From: Candidatus Burkholderia verschuerenii
Lineage (GTDB): Bacteria; Pseudomonadota; Gammaproteobacteria; Burkholderiales; Burkholderiaceae
DNA length: 40,896 bases
Direction of reading: 5' to 3'
NCBI RefSeq assembly: GCF_001189365.1
Contig: NZ_LFJJ01000095.1
Span: forward strand, 1 to 40,896
Shown here: positions 18,770-28,997 of the stretch, one piece after another
How the letters are laid out: the number at the start of each line of letters is the position of its first letter
Numbering within the stretch: position 1 is the first letter of the stretch
Notes under the pieces: generated by a model
What the model saw: only the letters and a program-made list of their open reading frames with translations
Databases searched by the model: none
What the model was told of the DNA's origin: nothing
Program-made: the position numbers and the translations under genes

Positions 18770-18866
18770 GGCATGGTCCTTCAAAGAGTCGAAACGGTAG
18801 ATGAGGCGTTGCCGGACTCGGCCGCTCTCTCAAAATTGGGCCGCAAGCGGGGCACAATCGATTGAG

Positions 18867-18910
18867 CGAACGGCCTAGCCGTCGCGCGTTCTCGTGTAGC
18901 TGGCCGTTCG
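18867..18910. promoter_or_regulatory. hairpin in the cvpA-purF interval
   Basis: CGAACGGCC (18867-18875) is the perfect complement of GGCCGTTCG (18902-18910). After a one-base bulge, AGC and GCT extend the stem to 12 bp around a 19-base loop. It sits 98-141 bases upstream of purF and has no T-tract, so it is not an obvious terminator. It could be an mRNA structure or an operator. Confidence 0.45.
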
Positions 18911-18932
18911 TCTATTGTGCTGGGTTTTGCGC

Positions 18933-19445
18933 CTAGTCGCTCGGGACTTCGGGCACATGCACATACGCGGCGAGCGTATCGGGGAGCAGCGGTCTCAACA
19001 GGCGCACGCTCTGCTCGACCGTCGGTCGCAGCAGCGCATCGCGCCAAAATTCCATTTGCGGCAGTTCGGTCAAGCCAGCCAGGGCGACCAGAATCACCAC
19101 CAATATAGCGCCTCTCGCGAGGCCGAACAGCAGGCCGAGCGAGCGGTCGACGCCGCGCAGGCCGGTCACTTCGGTGATGCGCGTCAGCAGTGCCGACAGC
19201 ACCTGCGACAGCAGCAACACCGCGCCGACGACCAGCAGAAACGACACCAGCCATTGCGTCAACTGGCCGCCCGGCCAGGTCGACGGAATATAGGGCACCA
19301 CCAGCCCGACGAAGCGTCCGCCGATCAGGATGGCGACGATCCAGCCCACCAGTCCGAACGCTTCGGACACGAGGCCGCGCCACATTCCGCGCAGCGCCGA
19401 CAGGACGATCACCGCCATCACGGCATAGTCGAAAAACGTAAACAT
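18933..19445 (-). CDS. cvpA: CvpA family inner-membrane protein
   Basis: A 170-residue protein with four hydrophobic segments, starting with FTFFDYAVMAVIVLSALRGM and including GLVGWIVAILIGG and the SLGLLFGLARGAIL motif of the CvpA/colicin V production family. In E. coli cvpA lies directly before purF and affects colicin V export and envelope stress tolerance; the biochemical role is not settled. ATG 19445 is nine bases after the SPOR gene stop. Its position in the folC-SPOR-cvpA-purF run is conserved in beta-proteobacteria. Confidence 0.93.
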   Translation of the reverse strand: MFTFFDYAVMAVIVLSALRGMWRGLVSEAFGLVGWIVAILIGGRFVGLVVPYIPSTWPGGQLTQWLVSFLLVVGAVLLLSQVLSALLTRITEVTGLRGVDRSLGLLFGLARGAILVVILVALAGLTELPQMEFWRDALLRPTVEQSVRLLRPLLPDTLAAYVHVPEVPSD

Positions 19446-19454
19446 CGACTGCGC

Positions 19455-20153
19455 TTAGTTCGATTGCCGCGCGCCGCCGCCGAGACCTGCCCGGCGCACC
19501 TTCGCGAGTGCCGCTTCCGCCGACGCGCGATCCGGGAACGGACCCGCGCGCAGCAGCGACTTGGTGCCGCCATCGGACAGCTTGCGATGCTCGAGATATG
19601 CGGGCACGCCCGCGGCTTTCAACTTGTTGACCCAGTTCTGCGCTGCCGTTTCGTCGTCGAACTGGCCGATTTGCAACACGAAGCGGCTGCCGGCCGCGCC
19701 CGATGACGGCGCGCTCGGCGTGGCAGGCTTGGCTTGCGCTTGCGTGGATTCTGTCGATTCGTCGGCTTGCGGCTTGGCGGCGGGCTTCGGCGTCGCGGCC
19801 GGCTTGGCGTCGGCCTTCGGTGCGGCGGCGGCGGCGCGCGACGGCTTGGCGGCCGGCGCCGGGCGATTCGGGATATCGATGGAAATGTCGTCGGTGACGG
19901 GCTTCGGGCGCGAATCCAGCACCATCGGCAGGACGATGACGGCGGCCAGCACCAGCGCGATCGCGCCGACCAGACGTCGCCGCGCGCGCTGCTTTTCCGG
20001 CAGAGTGGGGTCGAGCATCATCGCGTCGGCATCGGTGCGCTCGGTCCTGCGCGTGCGGCGCTCCGTGCGGACGGTGTGACGCGCGCCGCGCGGTGAGTCG
20101 GAGTATGCGTCGCGACCGGAATCGTCTTTCTTGCCGAACGAGAAAAGTCCCAT
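19455..20153 (-). CDS. SPOR-domain membrane protein (DedD-like)
   Basis: 232 residues. A basic cytoplasmic N-terminus (RTERRTRRTERT) precedes one membrane segment at about 61-79 (LVGAIALVLAAVIVLPMVL). A periplasmic Ala/Pro/Lys-rich linker (about 90-150) and a C-terminal SPOR domain (about 155-230: FVLQIGQFDDETAAQNWVNK through LLRAGPFPDRASAEAAL) follow. SPOR domains bind denuded septal peptidoglycan, so a role at the division site is likely. The architecture and the location after folC match DedD, but I leave the symbol open. Spacing is 37 bases to folC and nine to cvpA, consistent with one operon. Confidence 0.92.
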   Translation of the reverse strand: MGLFSFGKKDDSGRDAYSDSPRGARHTVRTERRTRRTERTDADAMMLDPTLPEKQRARRRLVGAIALVLAAVIVLPMVLDSRPKPVTDDISIDIPNRPAPAAKPSRAAAAAPKADAKPAATPKPAAKPQADESTESTQAQAKPATPSAPSSGAAGSRFVLQIGQFDDETAAQNWVNKLKAAGVPAYLEHRKLSDGGTKSLLRAGPFPDRASAEAALAKVRRAGLGGGARQSN

Positions 20154-20190
20154 GTATGGCTTGGTGCGTGAGGCGCTGGGGCCAGTCGCC

Positions 20191-21501
20191 TCAGTGATGC
20201 TGCGATTTCCGGTAAGCCATGACGCCGGCTACCGTGTAGAAACTGCCGAAGACCAAAATTCTATCATTTTCAGACGCCCGATTTAACGCATCTCGAAATG
20301 CATCGACGGGGGTCTCGAACCGTGAAACGCTGCTGTCGGGGCCTTCGTTGACACCGGCTTCACGCAGCGCGGCTTCCAGCTGATCCGGCGTGGCAGCGCG
20401 CGGCGTGGGCAGCGCGGCGACATTCCAGTAATCGACTTCGCTCGTCAACCGCGACACGATGCCTTCGATGTCTTTATCACCCATCGCACCGAACACCGCG
20501 TAAGTGTACGGAAAATAGCCCATGTTGCCGAGATTTTGTGCCAAAACGGCGGCAGCGTGAGGGTTGTGCGCAACATCCAGAATGATTTGCGGCTTGCCCG
20601 GCAGCACTTGAAAGCGCCCGGCGAGTTCCACATTGGCGAGTCCGAGGCGGATATCCTGCGCCGAAACCGGCAGCAGGCTGCGCAAAGCCTCGAGCGTGGC
20701 GAGTGCCGCCGACGTATTGATCAGCTGATTCGCGCCGCGCAACGCGGGATAAGCCAGCGCGGAGCGCCGCTGTTCGCGTCCGAGGTAGCTCCATTGCTGA
20801 CGCTCGTTGCCCGGCTGCGCTTCGTAGCGAAAATCACGGCCGACCAGCCACAGATCCGCACCGATCGCCTCCGCATGATCGACCAGGCTCTGCGGCGGCT
20901 GCGGATCGCCGCAAACGGCCGGTTTGCCCGCGCGGAAAATGCCGGCTTTCTCGAAGCCGATTTTCTCGCGCGTATCGCCCAGATAGTCCGTGTGATCGAT
21001 GTCGATGCTCGTCACCACCGCGCAATCCGTATCGACGATATTCACCGCGTCCAACCGCCCGCCGAGCCCGACTTCCAGCACGACCGCATCCAGTTTGCGC
21101 GACGCGAACAGATGCAGGATCGCGAGCGTCGTGAATTCGAAGTACGTCAGCGACACCGGTTCGGGCAGACTCGTGCGCGCCTTCTCGACCGCCTCGAAAT
21201 GCGGCAGCAGGTCCGCCTCGCTGGCATCCACGCCATCGATGCGCGCGCGCTCGTTGAACGCCAGCAAATGCGGCGACGTATGGCAACCCACGCGAAACCC
21301 CGCCTTCAGCAGGATCGCTTCGATGATCGCGCAGGTCGAGCCTTTGCCATTCGTGCCGCCGACCGTGATGACCGGGCATTCGAAGCTGAGGCCTAAAGCG
21401 TCCTTGACGCGGCCGATGCGCGTCAGGCCCATGTCGATGCCGACCGGATGCGCCGCTTCCAGATGGGCAAGCCACGCGTCGAGTGTGGGGAATGTATTCA
21501 T
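20191..21501 (-). CDS. folC: bifunctional folylpolyglutamate synthase / dihydrofolate synthase
   Basis: FolC adds glutamate to dihydropteroate and later to tetrahydrofolates using ATP, in the cytoplasm. The 436 residues are the normal length. Mur-ligase features are the P-loop VGGTNGKGST (about 47-56), HTSPHLLAFNERARID, then YFEFTTLAIL and EVGLGGRLDAVN, with DIDHTDYLG as the metal-binding region. The C-terminal domain carries LDVAHNPHAA. It begins 73 bases after accD, beyond the accD terminator hairpin, and is followed by the SPOR and cvpA genes. Confidence 0.96.
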   Translation of the reverse strand: MNTFPTLDAWLAHLEAAHPVGIDMGLTRIGRVKDALGLSFECPVITVGGTNGKGSTCAIIEAILLKAGFRVGCHTSPHLLAFNERARIDGVDASEADLLPHFEAVEKARTSLPEPVSLTYFEFTTLAILHLFASRKLDAVVLEVGLGGRLDAVNIVDTDCAVVTSIDIDHTDYLGDTREKIGFEKAGIFRAGKPAVCGDPQPPQSLVDHAEAIGADLWLVGRDFRYEAQPGNERQQWSYLGREQRRSALAYPALRGANQLINTSAALATLEALRSLLPVSAQDIRLGLANVELAGRFQVLPGKPQIILDVAHNPHAAAVLAQNLGNMGYFPYTYAVFGAMGDKDIEGIVSRLTSEVDYWNVAALPTPRAATPDQLEAALREAGVNEGPDSSVSRFETPVDAFRDALNRASENDRILVFGSFYTVAGVMAYRKSQHH

Positions 21502-21515
21502 TTTCGAGATAGCAA

Positions 21516-21556
21516 AAACAAAAACGCCGCGCGGAACCCGTGGTTCACGCGCGGCG
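21516..21556 (-). terminator. accD terminator
   Basis: CGCCGCGCGGAACC (21525-21538) pairs with GGTTC-A-CGCGCGGCG (21542-21556) over a three-base loop with a single bulged A. On the minus strand it is followed by TTTTTGTTTTTG, giving a strong intrinsic terminator between accD and folC. Confidence 0.85.
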
Positions 21557-21574
21557 GCGCACCGTTTGTCGATA

Positions 21575-22447
21575 TCAGGCGACGGCGTCGGCGGGTTGCC
21601 GCGTCATCAGCGCCATCAGTTGCGCCAGCTCCGCGCGCAGGTTGCGACGGTCCGTGATCATGTCGACCGCGCCCTTCTGCAGCAGGAATTCCGCGCGCTG
21701 GAAACCTTCCGGCAACTTTTCGCGCACCGTCTGTTCGATCACGCGCGGGCCGGCAAAGCCGATCAGCGCCTTCGGTTCGGCGATCACCACGTCGCCGAGG
21801 AACGCGAAGCTCGCGGACACACCGCCCATCGTCGGATCAGTCAGCACGGAGATGAACGGCAGCTTGGCGTCGGACAGCTTGGTCAGCAGCGCCGTGGTCT
21901 TGGCCATCTGCATCAGCGACAGCAGGCTTTCCTGCATGCGCGCGCCGCCCGATGCCGTGAAACAGATAAACGGCACGTTCTGTTCGAGCGCGTTACGCGC
22001 GCCGCGCGCAAAGCGTTCGCCGACGACCGAACCCATCGAGCCGCCCATGAACGAGAACTCAAAGCACGCGACCACGCACGGCAGCGTGTGAATCGCGCCG
22101 CCCATGACGACCATCGCGTCGGTTTCGCCGGTATCGTCCATCGCTTCCTTGATGCGATCCGGGTACTTGCGGCTGTCCTTGAACTTGAGCACGTCGACCG
22201 GCACGACTTCCTGGCCGATTTCATAGCGGCCTTCCGGATCGAGCAGATGATCCAGACGCTCGCGCGCGCCGATCCGCATGTGATGGCTGCACTTCGGGCA
22301 AACGTGCAGATTCGCCTCGACGTCGTTGCGATACAGCACGGCCTCGCACGACGGACACTTCACCCATAGCCCTTCCGGGATGCCCTTGCGGCTTTTGGGA
22401 TCGGTTTGTTTGATCTTCGGCGGCAACAATTTGTCGAGCCAGCTCAT
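21575..22447 (-). CDS. accD: acetyl-CoA carboxylase carboxyltransferase subunit beta
   Basis: AccD with AccA transfers the carboxyl group from biotin to acetyl-CoA, giving malonyl-CoA for fatty-acid synthesis. The 290 residues carry the N-terminal zinc ribbon (CPSC at 31-34 and CPKC at 50-53) and the crotonase-like fold with [27 protein letters not shown] and [15 protein letters not shown] 22447 fits the conserved [11 protein letters not shown] start. It follows trpA by 81 bases, the arrangement known in many proteobacteria (trpA-accD-folC). Confidence 0.97.
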   Translation of the reverse strand: MSWLDKLLPPKIKQTDPKSRKGIPEGLWVKCPSCEAVLYRNDVEANLHVCPKCSHHMRIGARERLDHLLDPEGRYEIGQEVVPVDVLKFKDSRKYPDRIKEAMDDTGETDAMVVMGGAIHTLPCVVACFEFSFMGGSMGSVVGERFARGARNALEQNVPFICFTASGGARMQESLLSLMQMAKTTALLTKLSDAKLPFISVLTDPTMGGVSASFAFLGDVVIAEPKALIGFAGPRVIEQTVREKLPEGFQRAEFLLQKGAVDMITDRRNLRAELAQLMALMTRQPADAVA

Positions 22448-22528
22448 CGTAATTCCTTCAGTAATCGGGTTGCCGCGGCGCGCGGATGGTCAGGGATCGC
22501 GCGGCGCGGCGACGAGTGACGAGTGTAT

Positions 22529-23332
22529 TTACTTGGCCGAGTCCAACGCCTGACGAATCTCGGCGATGAAGCTCGTCAGCGACGCGGCGGCCGTGGCCGG
22601 CGGCGCTTCCTTCAGCAGTTGCACGAGACGGCTGCCGATCACGACGGCGTCCGCGACATCGGCCACGGCGCGCGCGGTTTGCGCGTCCCGGATGCCGAAA
22701 CCGACGCCCACCGGCAGGGGCACATGCGACTTGATGGCCGGGATTTTACTCGCGATGCTGGAAACGTCCAGATTCGCCGCGCCGGTCACACCTTTCAAGG
22801 AAACGTAATAGACGTATCCGCTGGCGATTTTCCCGACCTCCGCGATGCGTTCGTCGCTCGACGTGGGCGCAAGCAGGAAGATCGGATCGATGTCCGCCGC
22901 GCGCATCGCCCGGCCGAAGTTTTCGGCTTCTTCGGGCGGATAGTCGACCACCAGCACGCCGTCGACGCCCGCTTTCCGGGCGGCTTGGGCGAACGCTTCG
23001 GCGCCCATGCGTTCGATCGGATTCGCGTAGCCCATCAGCACGACGGGCGTCTTGTCGTCGGTTTCGCGGAAGCGGGCGACATCGGCGAGCACTTGCTTCA
23101 GCGTGACACCACGCGCCAGTGCGCGCTCCGACGAACGCTGAATGACGGGACCATCGGCCATTGGGTCGGAAAACGGCACGCCGAGTTCGATGACGTCCGC
23201 GCCGCCCTTGGCCAGCGCGTGCATGAATTCCACCGTCTGCTCGGGATTCGGATCGCCAGCGGTAATGAACGGAATCAGCCCTTTCCTGCCTTGCGCGGAC
23301 AGCGCCGCGAACGTGTTCTTGATTCGAGACAT
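22529..23332 (-). CDS. trpA: tryptophan synthase alpha chain
   Basis: TrpA cleaves indole-3-glycerol phosphate and passes indole through a tunnel to TrpB. The 267 residues are the normal length. The catalytic Glu49 ([10 protein letters not shown]) and Asp60 (ADGPVIQ) fall at the same numbers as in the classical enzyme, and the C-terminal phosphate site [10 protein letters not shown] and GSRLVQ are present. ATG 23332. It is separated from trpB by the DNA methyltransferase gene, which is unusual compared with enterobacteria but known in the Burkholderia group. Confidence 0.97.
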   Translation of the reverse strand: MSRIKNTFAALSAQGRKGLIPFITAGDPNPEQTVEFMHALAKGGADVIELGVPFSDPMADGPVIQRSSERALARGVTLKQVLADVARFRETDDKTPVVLMGYANPIERMGAEAFAQAARKAGVDGVLVVDYPPEEAENFGRAMRAADIDPIFLLAPTSSDERIAEVGKIASGYVYYVSLKGVTGAANLDVSSIASKIPAIKSHVPLPVGVGFGIRDAQTARAVADVADAVVIGSRLVQLLKEAPPATAAASLTSFIAEIRQALDSAK

Positions 23333-23404
23333 GTTGAATTCTCTTCATTGGCGACAGATGCGCGATCGACGCGCTTCTGTCACGATCAGACGGCGAAAAA
23401 GGCG

Positions 23405-24256
23405 TTATTCGGCAGCTTCGACAATGATTGGCGCTGAAACGGGCACGCGCACCGGCGCAATCGCTCGCGCTTCGGCGACGCGATCGTGCGCGATCTTGCA
23501 GTAATCTGCATTGATCTCGTAACCCGTGAAGTGCCGTCCGTGCCACGCACAGGCGACGGCGGTCGTGCCGCTGCCCATGAACGGATCGAGCACGCGGCCG
23601 CCCGGCGGACAGCTCGCCAGCACCATGCGCTCGACGATTTCCAGCGGCTTTTGCGTCGGATGATCCACCCGTTCCGCGTGCTGCCGATGCAAACGCGACA
23701 CCAACCACACATCTTTCGGGTTATAGCCCATCTCCAGCCACTTGCTGCCTTCGAAGATCTTGCGCGACCGCGCCTTTTTCGTGACTGCGTCGTAGGGAAT
23801 GCGTACCGGATCGAGATCGAAGTAGTAATCCTTCGATACCGCGAAATAGCCAATGTTATCGTGCACCGAGGAGAATTTCCGCGTCGTTCCGCCCATGCTC
23901 GGGACGCGCCGGTCCCAGACGATCTCGTTGATCATCATCATCCGGCGCTTCAGAAACACGAACAGTTCGGGCGAATATTGCCAGGTGCAAAAGATGTACA
24001 GCGAGCCGCTGCGCTTGAGCTTGGGAATCGCCAGATCGAGCCAGCGATACGTCCACTCCAGAAATGCGTCGCCGGACAGCATGTCGGAATCGTTCCCGTA
24101 ATCCTTGCCCAGACCATAAGGCGGATCCGCCACGATCAGATCGATCGAGGCGTCGGGAATATTCGCGGCATCGGCCAGAAAATCGCGGTTGCGGATGTCG
24201 GGATCGGCGCTTTGCAGGGCGCCGACCGATAACGGCTCGTCGAGCACGGTACGCAT
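23405..24256 (-). CDS. solitary DNA adenine/cytosine-N4 methyltransferase inside the trp series
   Basis: 283 residues. Motif IV DPPY is at 44-47 (IVADPPYGLGKDYGN), then a variable target-recognition region (about 110-190). HPTQKP at 199-204 (motif X) and LDPFMGSGTT at 223-232 (motif I, AdoMet binding) follow, and GYEIN at 245-249. The order IV-TRD-X-I is that of beta-class amino-methyltransferases, and DPPY suggests N6-adenine. No restriction endonuclease or specificity subunit is nearby, so it is an orphan enzyme more likely to act in regulation or protection than in a restriction system. It lies 11 bases after trpB and 72 before trpA, so it should be co-transcribed with them. From memory, a trp-linked orphan methyltransferase of Burkholderia has been connected with GTWWAC methylation and control of biofilm and motility; equating this gene with it is inference. 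Confidence 0.92.
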   Translation of the reverse strand: MRTVLDEPLSVGALQSADPDIRNRDFLADAANIPDASIDLIVADPPYGLGKDYGNDSDMLSGDAFLEWTYRWLDLAIPKLKRSGSLYIFCTWQYSPELFVFLKRRMMMINEIVWDRRVPSMGGTTRKFSSVHDNIGYFAVSKDYYFDLDPVRIPYDAVTKKARSRKIFEGSKWLEMGYNPKDVWLVSRLHRQHAERVDHPTQKPLEIVERMVLASCPPGGRVLDPFMGSGTTAVACAWHGRHFTGYEINADYCKIAHDRVAEARAIAPVRVPVSAPIIVEAAE

Positions 24257-24267
24257 CGTTCAGGAGC

Positions 24268-25461
24268 TCAGAACTGAATGCCCGATCGCTCGGCGACCGT
24301 ATGCATGTCCTTGTCGCCCCGGCCCGACAGGTTCACCAGTAGCACCTTGTCGCGCGGCAGCGTCTTCGCGAGCTTGGCGCCGTAGGCGAGCGCATGGCTC
24401 GATTCCAGCGCCGGAATGATGCCCTCGATGCGGCAGCAGTCGTGGAACGCCTTGAGCGCTTCTTCGTCCGTGATGCCGACATATTCCGCGCGCCCGGCAT
24501 CCTTCAACCACGCGTGCTCAGGTCCAACGCCCGGATAATCCAGCCCCGCCGACACCGAATGCGTCTCGATGATCTGCCCGTTCTCGTCCTGCAGCAGATA
24601 CGTGCGGTTGCCGTGCAACACGCCGGGACTTCCGCCCATCAGCGAAGCCGCGTGACGGCCGGTTTCAATGCCGTCGCCCGCTGCTTCGACGCCGATCAGC
24701 CGGACATCTTTATCCTCGATATACGGATAAAAGATGCCAATCGCATTCGATCCGCCGCCAACGCACGCGATCACCGTATCCGGCTGACGGCCGGCCACTT
24801 CCGGCATCTGCACGCGGCATTCGTCGCCGATCACGCGCTGGAAGTCGCGCACCATCATCGGATATGGATGCGGTCCCGCCACCGTGCCGATGATGTAGAA
24901 CGTGTTCTCGACGTTCGTGACCCAGTCGCGCATGGCTTCGTTGAGCGCATCCTTGAGCGTCTTCGAGCCCGATTCCACCGGCACGACCGTCGCGCCGAGC
25001 AGCTTCATGCGATAGACGTTCGCCGCCTGCCGCTTGACGTCTTCCGAGCCCATGTAGACGACGCATTCCATCCCGAAGCGCGCCGCGATAGTCGCGGTCG
25101 CCACGCCGTGCTGACCCGCGCCGGTTTCGGCGATCACGCGCGGCTTGCCTATCTTTCGGGCGAGCAGCGCCTGGCCGATCACGTTGTTCACCTTGTGCGC
25201 GCCCGTGTGGTTCAGGTCTTCGCGCTTGAGGTAGAGCTGCGCGCCGCCGAGCATCTCGCTCCAGCGTTTGGCGTGATAAATGGGCGACGGACGGCCGACG
25301 TAATGCTTCAGCTCGTAGTCGTATTCTTTCTGGAATTCGGGATCCTGGCGGGCCGTGTCATAGGCCACACGCAGTTCATCGAGTGCATGGATCAGCGTTT
25401 CGGAAACGAAAACGCCACCATATTGGCCGAAATGGCCTCTATCGTCGGGTAAGTTGTACAT
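24268..25461 (-). CDS. trpB: tryptophan synthase beta chain
   Basis: TrpB condenses indole with serine using pyridoxal phosphate. The 397 residues include [30 protein letters not shown] with the PLP lysine Lys90, [10 protein letters not shown], and the phosphate-binding [10 protein letters not shown], and [14 protein letters not shown] near the C-terminus. All the usual active-site parts are intact. ATG 25461 lies 48 bases after trpF. It is the first of the trpB-methyltransferase-trpA run. Confidence 0.97.
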   Translation of the reverse strand: MYNLPDDRGHFGQYGGVFVSETLIHALDELRVAYDTARQDPEFQKEYDYELKHYVGRPSPIYHAKRWSEMLGGAQLYLKREDLNHTGAHKVNNVIGQALLARKIGKPRVIAETGAGQHGVATATIAARFGMECVVYMGSEDVKRQAANVYRMKLLGATVVPVESGSKTLKDALNEAMRDWVTNVENTFYIIGTVAGPHPYPMMVRDFQRVIGDECRVQMPEVAGRQPDTVIACVGGGSNAIGIFYPYIEDKDVRLIGVEAAGDGIETGRHAASLMGGSPGVLHGNRTYLLQDENGQIIETHSVSAGLDYPGVGPEHAWLKDAGRAEYVGITDEEALKAFHDCCRIEGIIPALESSHALAYGAKLAKTLPRDKVLLVNLSGRGDKDMHTVAERSGIQF

Positions 25462-25509
25462 TGCATCACTCTCTTGTCCACAGGCTCGCGCACGGCGAAC
25501 CTGCCAGAT

Positions 25510-26178
25510 TCATTCAGCGTCCGCGGCGCGCACTGCGCGCACGAACGCCGCCATTCGGGCGGGATCCTTCACGCCCTTGGCGCCCGGCACTTCGATGCCG
25601 CTCGAGACATCGACCGCGTACGGGCGCACGCGCCGGATGGCTTCACTGACGTTTTGCGCGTTCAACCCACCACTCAAAACGGCCCGATGCCCGAGATCTG
25701 TTGGGATAAATGACCAATCGAAAACCCTTCCGCCGCCGCCGAAGCCCTCGACGAGGGCATCCAGCAAAATGCCGTCTGCGGCTGCATAGTTAAGTGACGA
25801 TTCTAGCAAATCACTTGCGGCTGCATCAGGCCCTACACGCACTGCGCGCCAATAGGGCAAACCCGCAATCGCCGCGAGCTCGGCGCATTGTTCGGGCGTT
25901 TCGTCGCCGTGAAACTGCAAAAGCGTCAACGGCACAACCGATGTCACTTCGCGGATCCATTCGGGCGTCGCGTTAACGAACAAGCCGACCGACGATACCA
26001 GCGGCGGAACGTATCGCGTCAATTCGACCGCCTGCGAGACGCTGACCGAACGCGGGCTCGGCGGATAAAACACGAAACCGACCGCATCCGCGCCCAGTTC
26101 GACCGCGTGCTCGACGTCGGCCTGCCTGGACAATCCGCATAGTTTGATCCTGGTGCGATGAAGGTCGCGATCGGTCAT
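25510..26178 (-). CDS. trpF: phosphoribosylanthranilate isomerase
   Basis: TrpF performs the Amadori rearrangement of phosphoribosylanthranilate in tryptophan synthesis. About 222 residues form a TIM barrel with [16 protein letters not shown] (catalytic Cys), [31 protein letters not shown] (catalytic Asp region) and [17 protein letters not shown] 26178 overlaps the truA stop (ATGA) and is preferred to an in-frame ATG five codons upstream, which lies inside truA. The overlap suggests translational coupling with truA. Confidence 0.95.
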   Translation of the reverse strand: MTDRDLHRTRIKLCGLSRQADVEHAVELGADAVGFVFYPPSPRSVSVSQAVELTRYVPPLVSSVGLFVNATPEWIREVTSVVPLTLLQFHGDETPEQCAELAAIAGLPYWRAVRVGPDAAASDLLESSLNYAAADGILLDALVEGFGGGGRVFDWSFIPTDLGHRAVLSGGLNAQNVSEAIRRVRPYAVDVSSGIEVPGAKGVKDPARMAAFVRAVRAADAE

Positions 26179-26978
26179 TTCGTGTCCATCCACACTGCGC
26201 TCCAGGGCATGCTTTCGATATGCGGCGGCGGCACCGCGAAACGTTCAGGATAGCCGACCTCGGCCAGATACAGCCCGTCCGGCATGAAGGTCGGCGCAGC
26301 GATGCGGCGGTCGCGCGCGGTGAGTACGTCCGCCATCCACGATGCCGGATGCCGGCCTCGCCCGATGGCGACGAAACACCCCATCAGATTGCGCACCATG
26401 TGATGCAGAAACGCGTTCGCGCGGAAGCGAAAATGCACGAAGTCGCCCTGCTCGCGCACATCGATCTGATACAGATGCTTGACTGGCGTCTTGGACTGGC
26501 AATCGGCGGCGCGGAACGACGAGAAATCGTGCTCGCCGAGCAGGCACGCGGCCGATTCGCGCATCGCGGCGACATCGAGCGGCGTATGGACCCAGCCCGT
26601 GCGCTTCGACAGCATCGGCGAGCGCACCGGATTCACGTAAAGCACGTAATAGTAGGTGCGCTCGAACGCGGCGAAGCGGGCGTGGAAGTCGTCGGGCATC
26701 GGCTTGGCCCATTGCACCGCGACGCTGTCCGGCAAAAACGCATTCGTGCCGCGCACCCAGGAGAAATCGGTGCGCTCGAGGTCGGTATCGAAATGCACGA
26801 CCTGGCCGAGCCCGTGGACGCCCGTATCCGTGCGGCCCGCGACCACGGTCTGAAGCGGCGTCTGCGCGAATTCCGCCAGCGCGCGCTCCAGCGCATTCTG
26901 AACCGTCTTGCCGTGCGGCTGGGATTGCCAGCCGCAAAACGCCGCGCCGTCGTACTGAATGCCTAGCGCAATCCGCAT
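26175..26978 (-). CDS. truA: tRNA pseudouridine(38-40) synthase
   Basis: TruA makes pseudouridine at positions 38-40 of the tRNA anticodon stem-loop. The 267 residues have [18 protein letters not shown] at the start and the catalytic [14 protein letters not shown] with Asp51, then the [16 protein letters not shown] stretch typical of the family. ATG 26978 is one base from the fimV stop and the gene overlaps trpF, so fimV-truA-trpF form a compact transcript. Confidence 0.97.
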   Translation of the reverse strand: MRIALGIQYDGAAFCGWQSQPHGKTVQNALERALAEFAQTPLQTVVAGRTDTGVHGLGQVVHFDTDLERTDFSWVRGTNAFLPDSVAVQWAKPMPDDFHARFAAFERTYYYVLYVNPVRSPMLSKRTGWVHTPLDVAAMRESAACLLGEHDFSSFRAADCQSKTPVKHLYQIDVREQGDFVHFRFRANAFLHHMVRNLMGCFVAIGRGRHPASWMADVLTARDRRIAAPTFMPDGLYLAEVGYPERFAVPPPHIESMPWSAVWMDTK

Positions 26979-26979
26979 A

Positions 26980-28854
26980 TCAGGAGTGCGAGGCGAGCGT
27001 CGACAGCAGCGTGGTGGCCTGCTGGCGCGTAGCCGGATCGTTCGATGCGATCACTTCCTGCAGCAAGGTCCGCGCGCCCGGCAGATCGCCCAATTCGATA
27101 TATTCGCCCGCCAGTTCCAGCTTGTTGCGCGCGATCGCCGCGAGTTGCGTGGACGTCAGCGCGGGCAGCGGCGCGGACTGGCTCTTCGGCTGATTCACGT
27201 CGAAGTCGAGACTGAGCGGCAGGAACTGCGTCGCACCCAGGCCCGCGACTGAACCCGCGCCCGCCGTGCCCGCTTCCATCTGCATAGCGACGGTCGGCGA
27301 TTGCAGCGACGCGCCTTGCGCGGCGGCCTGTGGCACGAACGTCGGCGATCCCACCGGCGACGCAGCCTGCGGAGCCGGCGACGGCGTCGGCGTGTTGTCG
27401 GACGTGATCGTGCCGGTCGGCAGATTCAGCGTCAGTTCCATGCGCGGCGGCAGATTCAGATCGAGCGAATCCATTGCCTCGATGGCATCGTCCGGGAATT
27501 TCGGCATGGGGAAGCGCAGCGCGGGCGACAGGCCTTCTTCCTCGGCGTCATCGGCCGTTTCGAGCGCGTGGCGCGCTTCGGTTTCGCGTCGCTCGGTGGC
27601 CTGTTCCTGCGCGGCGAGCGCCTTCGCTTCGCGCAATTCGGCGTCGTGCGCGATGATTTCGCGCGCGGCGGCCTCGCGGGCATGCTGGGCTTCTTCGGTG
27701 TTTTCGGCGGCTTCTGCTTCGATCGCGGCGGCGGCGACGGCCGGCGACACGAAATCCGGATGATGCGCAGCCGGCGACACCGGCGCAAACTTCTCGTCCG
27801 ATTCGACGGCGTCATGCTCGGTCGCGGCTTCGACCGATTGCGCCGTCTCGGTGGACGGCGGCGGCGTGTCGTCGTCGGGCGTCGCGGCGGGCTGCGTGGC
27901 TTCTTCGTGCTCGATGCTTTCCGCTGCCGCGCCGACATCCGACGTGCCGCGATGAAGCGCTTCAGTCGCGGCGACGGCCGCGCCGGTCGCCAGCGCCTCG
28001 GGCGCATGCCGTTGTTTCAGCGCCGCGTTGCGCGCGTCGGCGTCGGCTTGCGCTTCCTCCAGCGTCGCGAAAGTACGTTCGTCGCCGGAATCCGACGGCT
28101 TGGCCTTTGCCTTGCTGCGCCGGTCGATCAGGCGCTTCAGCAGCAGAAACAGCACGACGAGCACGGCAGCCGCCGCGCCGAACACGACGGGATCCGGACC
28201 GAGTCGCGACGCGGGCTTGCCCGAGTTCTCCGCGCCCGCGGTCGGCGCGGGAGCAGGCGCCGCCTGCGCGGACGATGTGCTTTCCGCGGTCGCAGCCGAG
28301 GCCGCGTCCTCGGCACTCGAAGCGGGCTGGGCCGCAGACGTCTGCGCGTTGCTCGCCGTATCGGCGCTTTGGGCCGGAGCGGGCGTTTCGGCCGGTGCGG
28401 GCGCAGGCGCGGACGCCATCGCCGGAGCGGCCTCTTGCGCGGCGGGCGCGGACGCAGCGGACGCAGCGGGCGTCGCGGGCGTCGCGGGCGCGGCAGGCGC
28501 GGCGGTTCCATCGGCGGGCGGCACGTTGAGCGTTGCGCCGAGCTTCAGCTTGTTGATGTCGTGACCGGCGAACGCGTTCGGATTGGCATCGAACAGCGCG
28601 CGCGCCATTTTCTGACGCACGTCGCGATCTTTCGAGCCGGTGAGTTCGCCCGCGACGTCATTGAGCGACTGGCCCGGCTTGACCGCGTAAGTCTGCCCGG
28701 TGGCTGCCGCGGCGGCGACAACGGGCGAAGCGCTGCTCGCCTGAGCGAGCGCTTCGCCCGGTGCCGCCCAATAAGCCGCGCACACGACCAGACCAGCTGC
28801 GGCGCACGCCGCACGCGATGACGAGATGAAAGACCGGAAAGGTCGACGAATCAT
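26980..28854 (-). CDS. fimV: FimV-like inner-membrane protein with LysM-type domain
   Basis: ATG 28854 (GGAG about five bases upstream) gives 624 residues; an in-frame ATG 19 codons earlier is less likely because it delays the signal sequence. Features in order: a signal peptide (about 1-37, ending GEALA), and a FimV N-terminal LysM-like domain (about 53-112, [19 protein letters not shown] to [10 protein letters not shown]). A long Ala/Pro/Glu-rich periplasmic linker follows, then one membrane segment ([20 protein letters not shown], about 225-245) and an acidic cytoplasmic region. The C-terminal FimV TPR-like motif ([19 protein letters not shown]) closes the protein. In Pseudomonas, FimV organises polar type IV pili and twitching; here it may be a polar hub. 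The gene position before truA-trpF is conserved in related beta-proteobacteria. Confidence 0.9.
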   Translation of the reverse strand: MIRRPFRSFISSSRAACAAAGLVVCAAYWAAPGEALAQASSASPVVAAAAATGQTYAVKPGQSLNDVAGELTGSKDRDVRQKMARALFDANPNAFAGHDINKLKLGATLNVPPADGTAAPAAPATPATPAASAASAPAAQEAAPAMASAPAPAPAETPAPAQSADTASNAQTSAAQPASSAEDAASAATAESTSSAQAAPAPAPTAGAENSGKPASRLGPDPVVFGAAAAVLVVLFLLLKRLIDRRSKAKAKPSDSGDERTFATLEEAQADADARNAALKQRHAPEALATGAAVAATEALHRGTSDVGAAAESIEHEEATQPAATPDDDTPPPSTETAQSVEAATEHDAVESDEKFAPVSPAAHHPDFVSPAVAAAAIEAEAAENTEEAQHAREAAAREIIAHDAELREAKALAAQEQATERRETEARHALETADDAEEEGLSPALRFPMPKFPDDAIEAMDSLDLNLPPRMELTLNLPTGTITSDNTPTPSPAPQAASPVGSPTFVPQAAAQGASLQSPTVAMQMEAGTAGAGSVAGLGATQFLPLSLDFDVNQPKSQSAPLPALTSTQLAAIARNKLELAGEYIELGDLPGARTLLQEVIASNDPATRQQATTLLSTLASHS

Positions 28855-28923
28855 TGAGACTCCAGGGCGCGACGAAGATGAATACGAACTTTGGAGCGGT
28901 CGCCGGAACACCGCCGAAAAAAC

Positions 28924-28953
28924 AAAAAGCGCCGCGAGAAACGCGGCGCTTTT
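28924..28953 (-). terminator. asd terminator
   Basis: GCGCCGCG (28929-28936) and CGCGGCGC (28942-28949) form a perfect 8-bp stem around AGAAA. On the minus strand it is followed by five T; the plus strand also has four T, so it could work both ways. It separates asd from fimV. Confidence 0.85.
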
Positions 28954-28997
28954 GCTGACGGCACACGCTTCCGGGCTTCCGAAGCGCGTAGTTTACT

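Noticed and set aside
17225..18865. A 546-codon plus-strand open frame opposite purF
   Set aside because: Repetitive His/Arg/Asp composition; purF on the minus strand explains the region.
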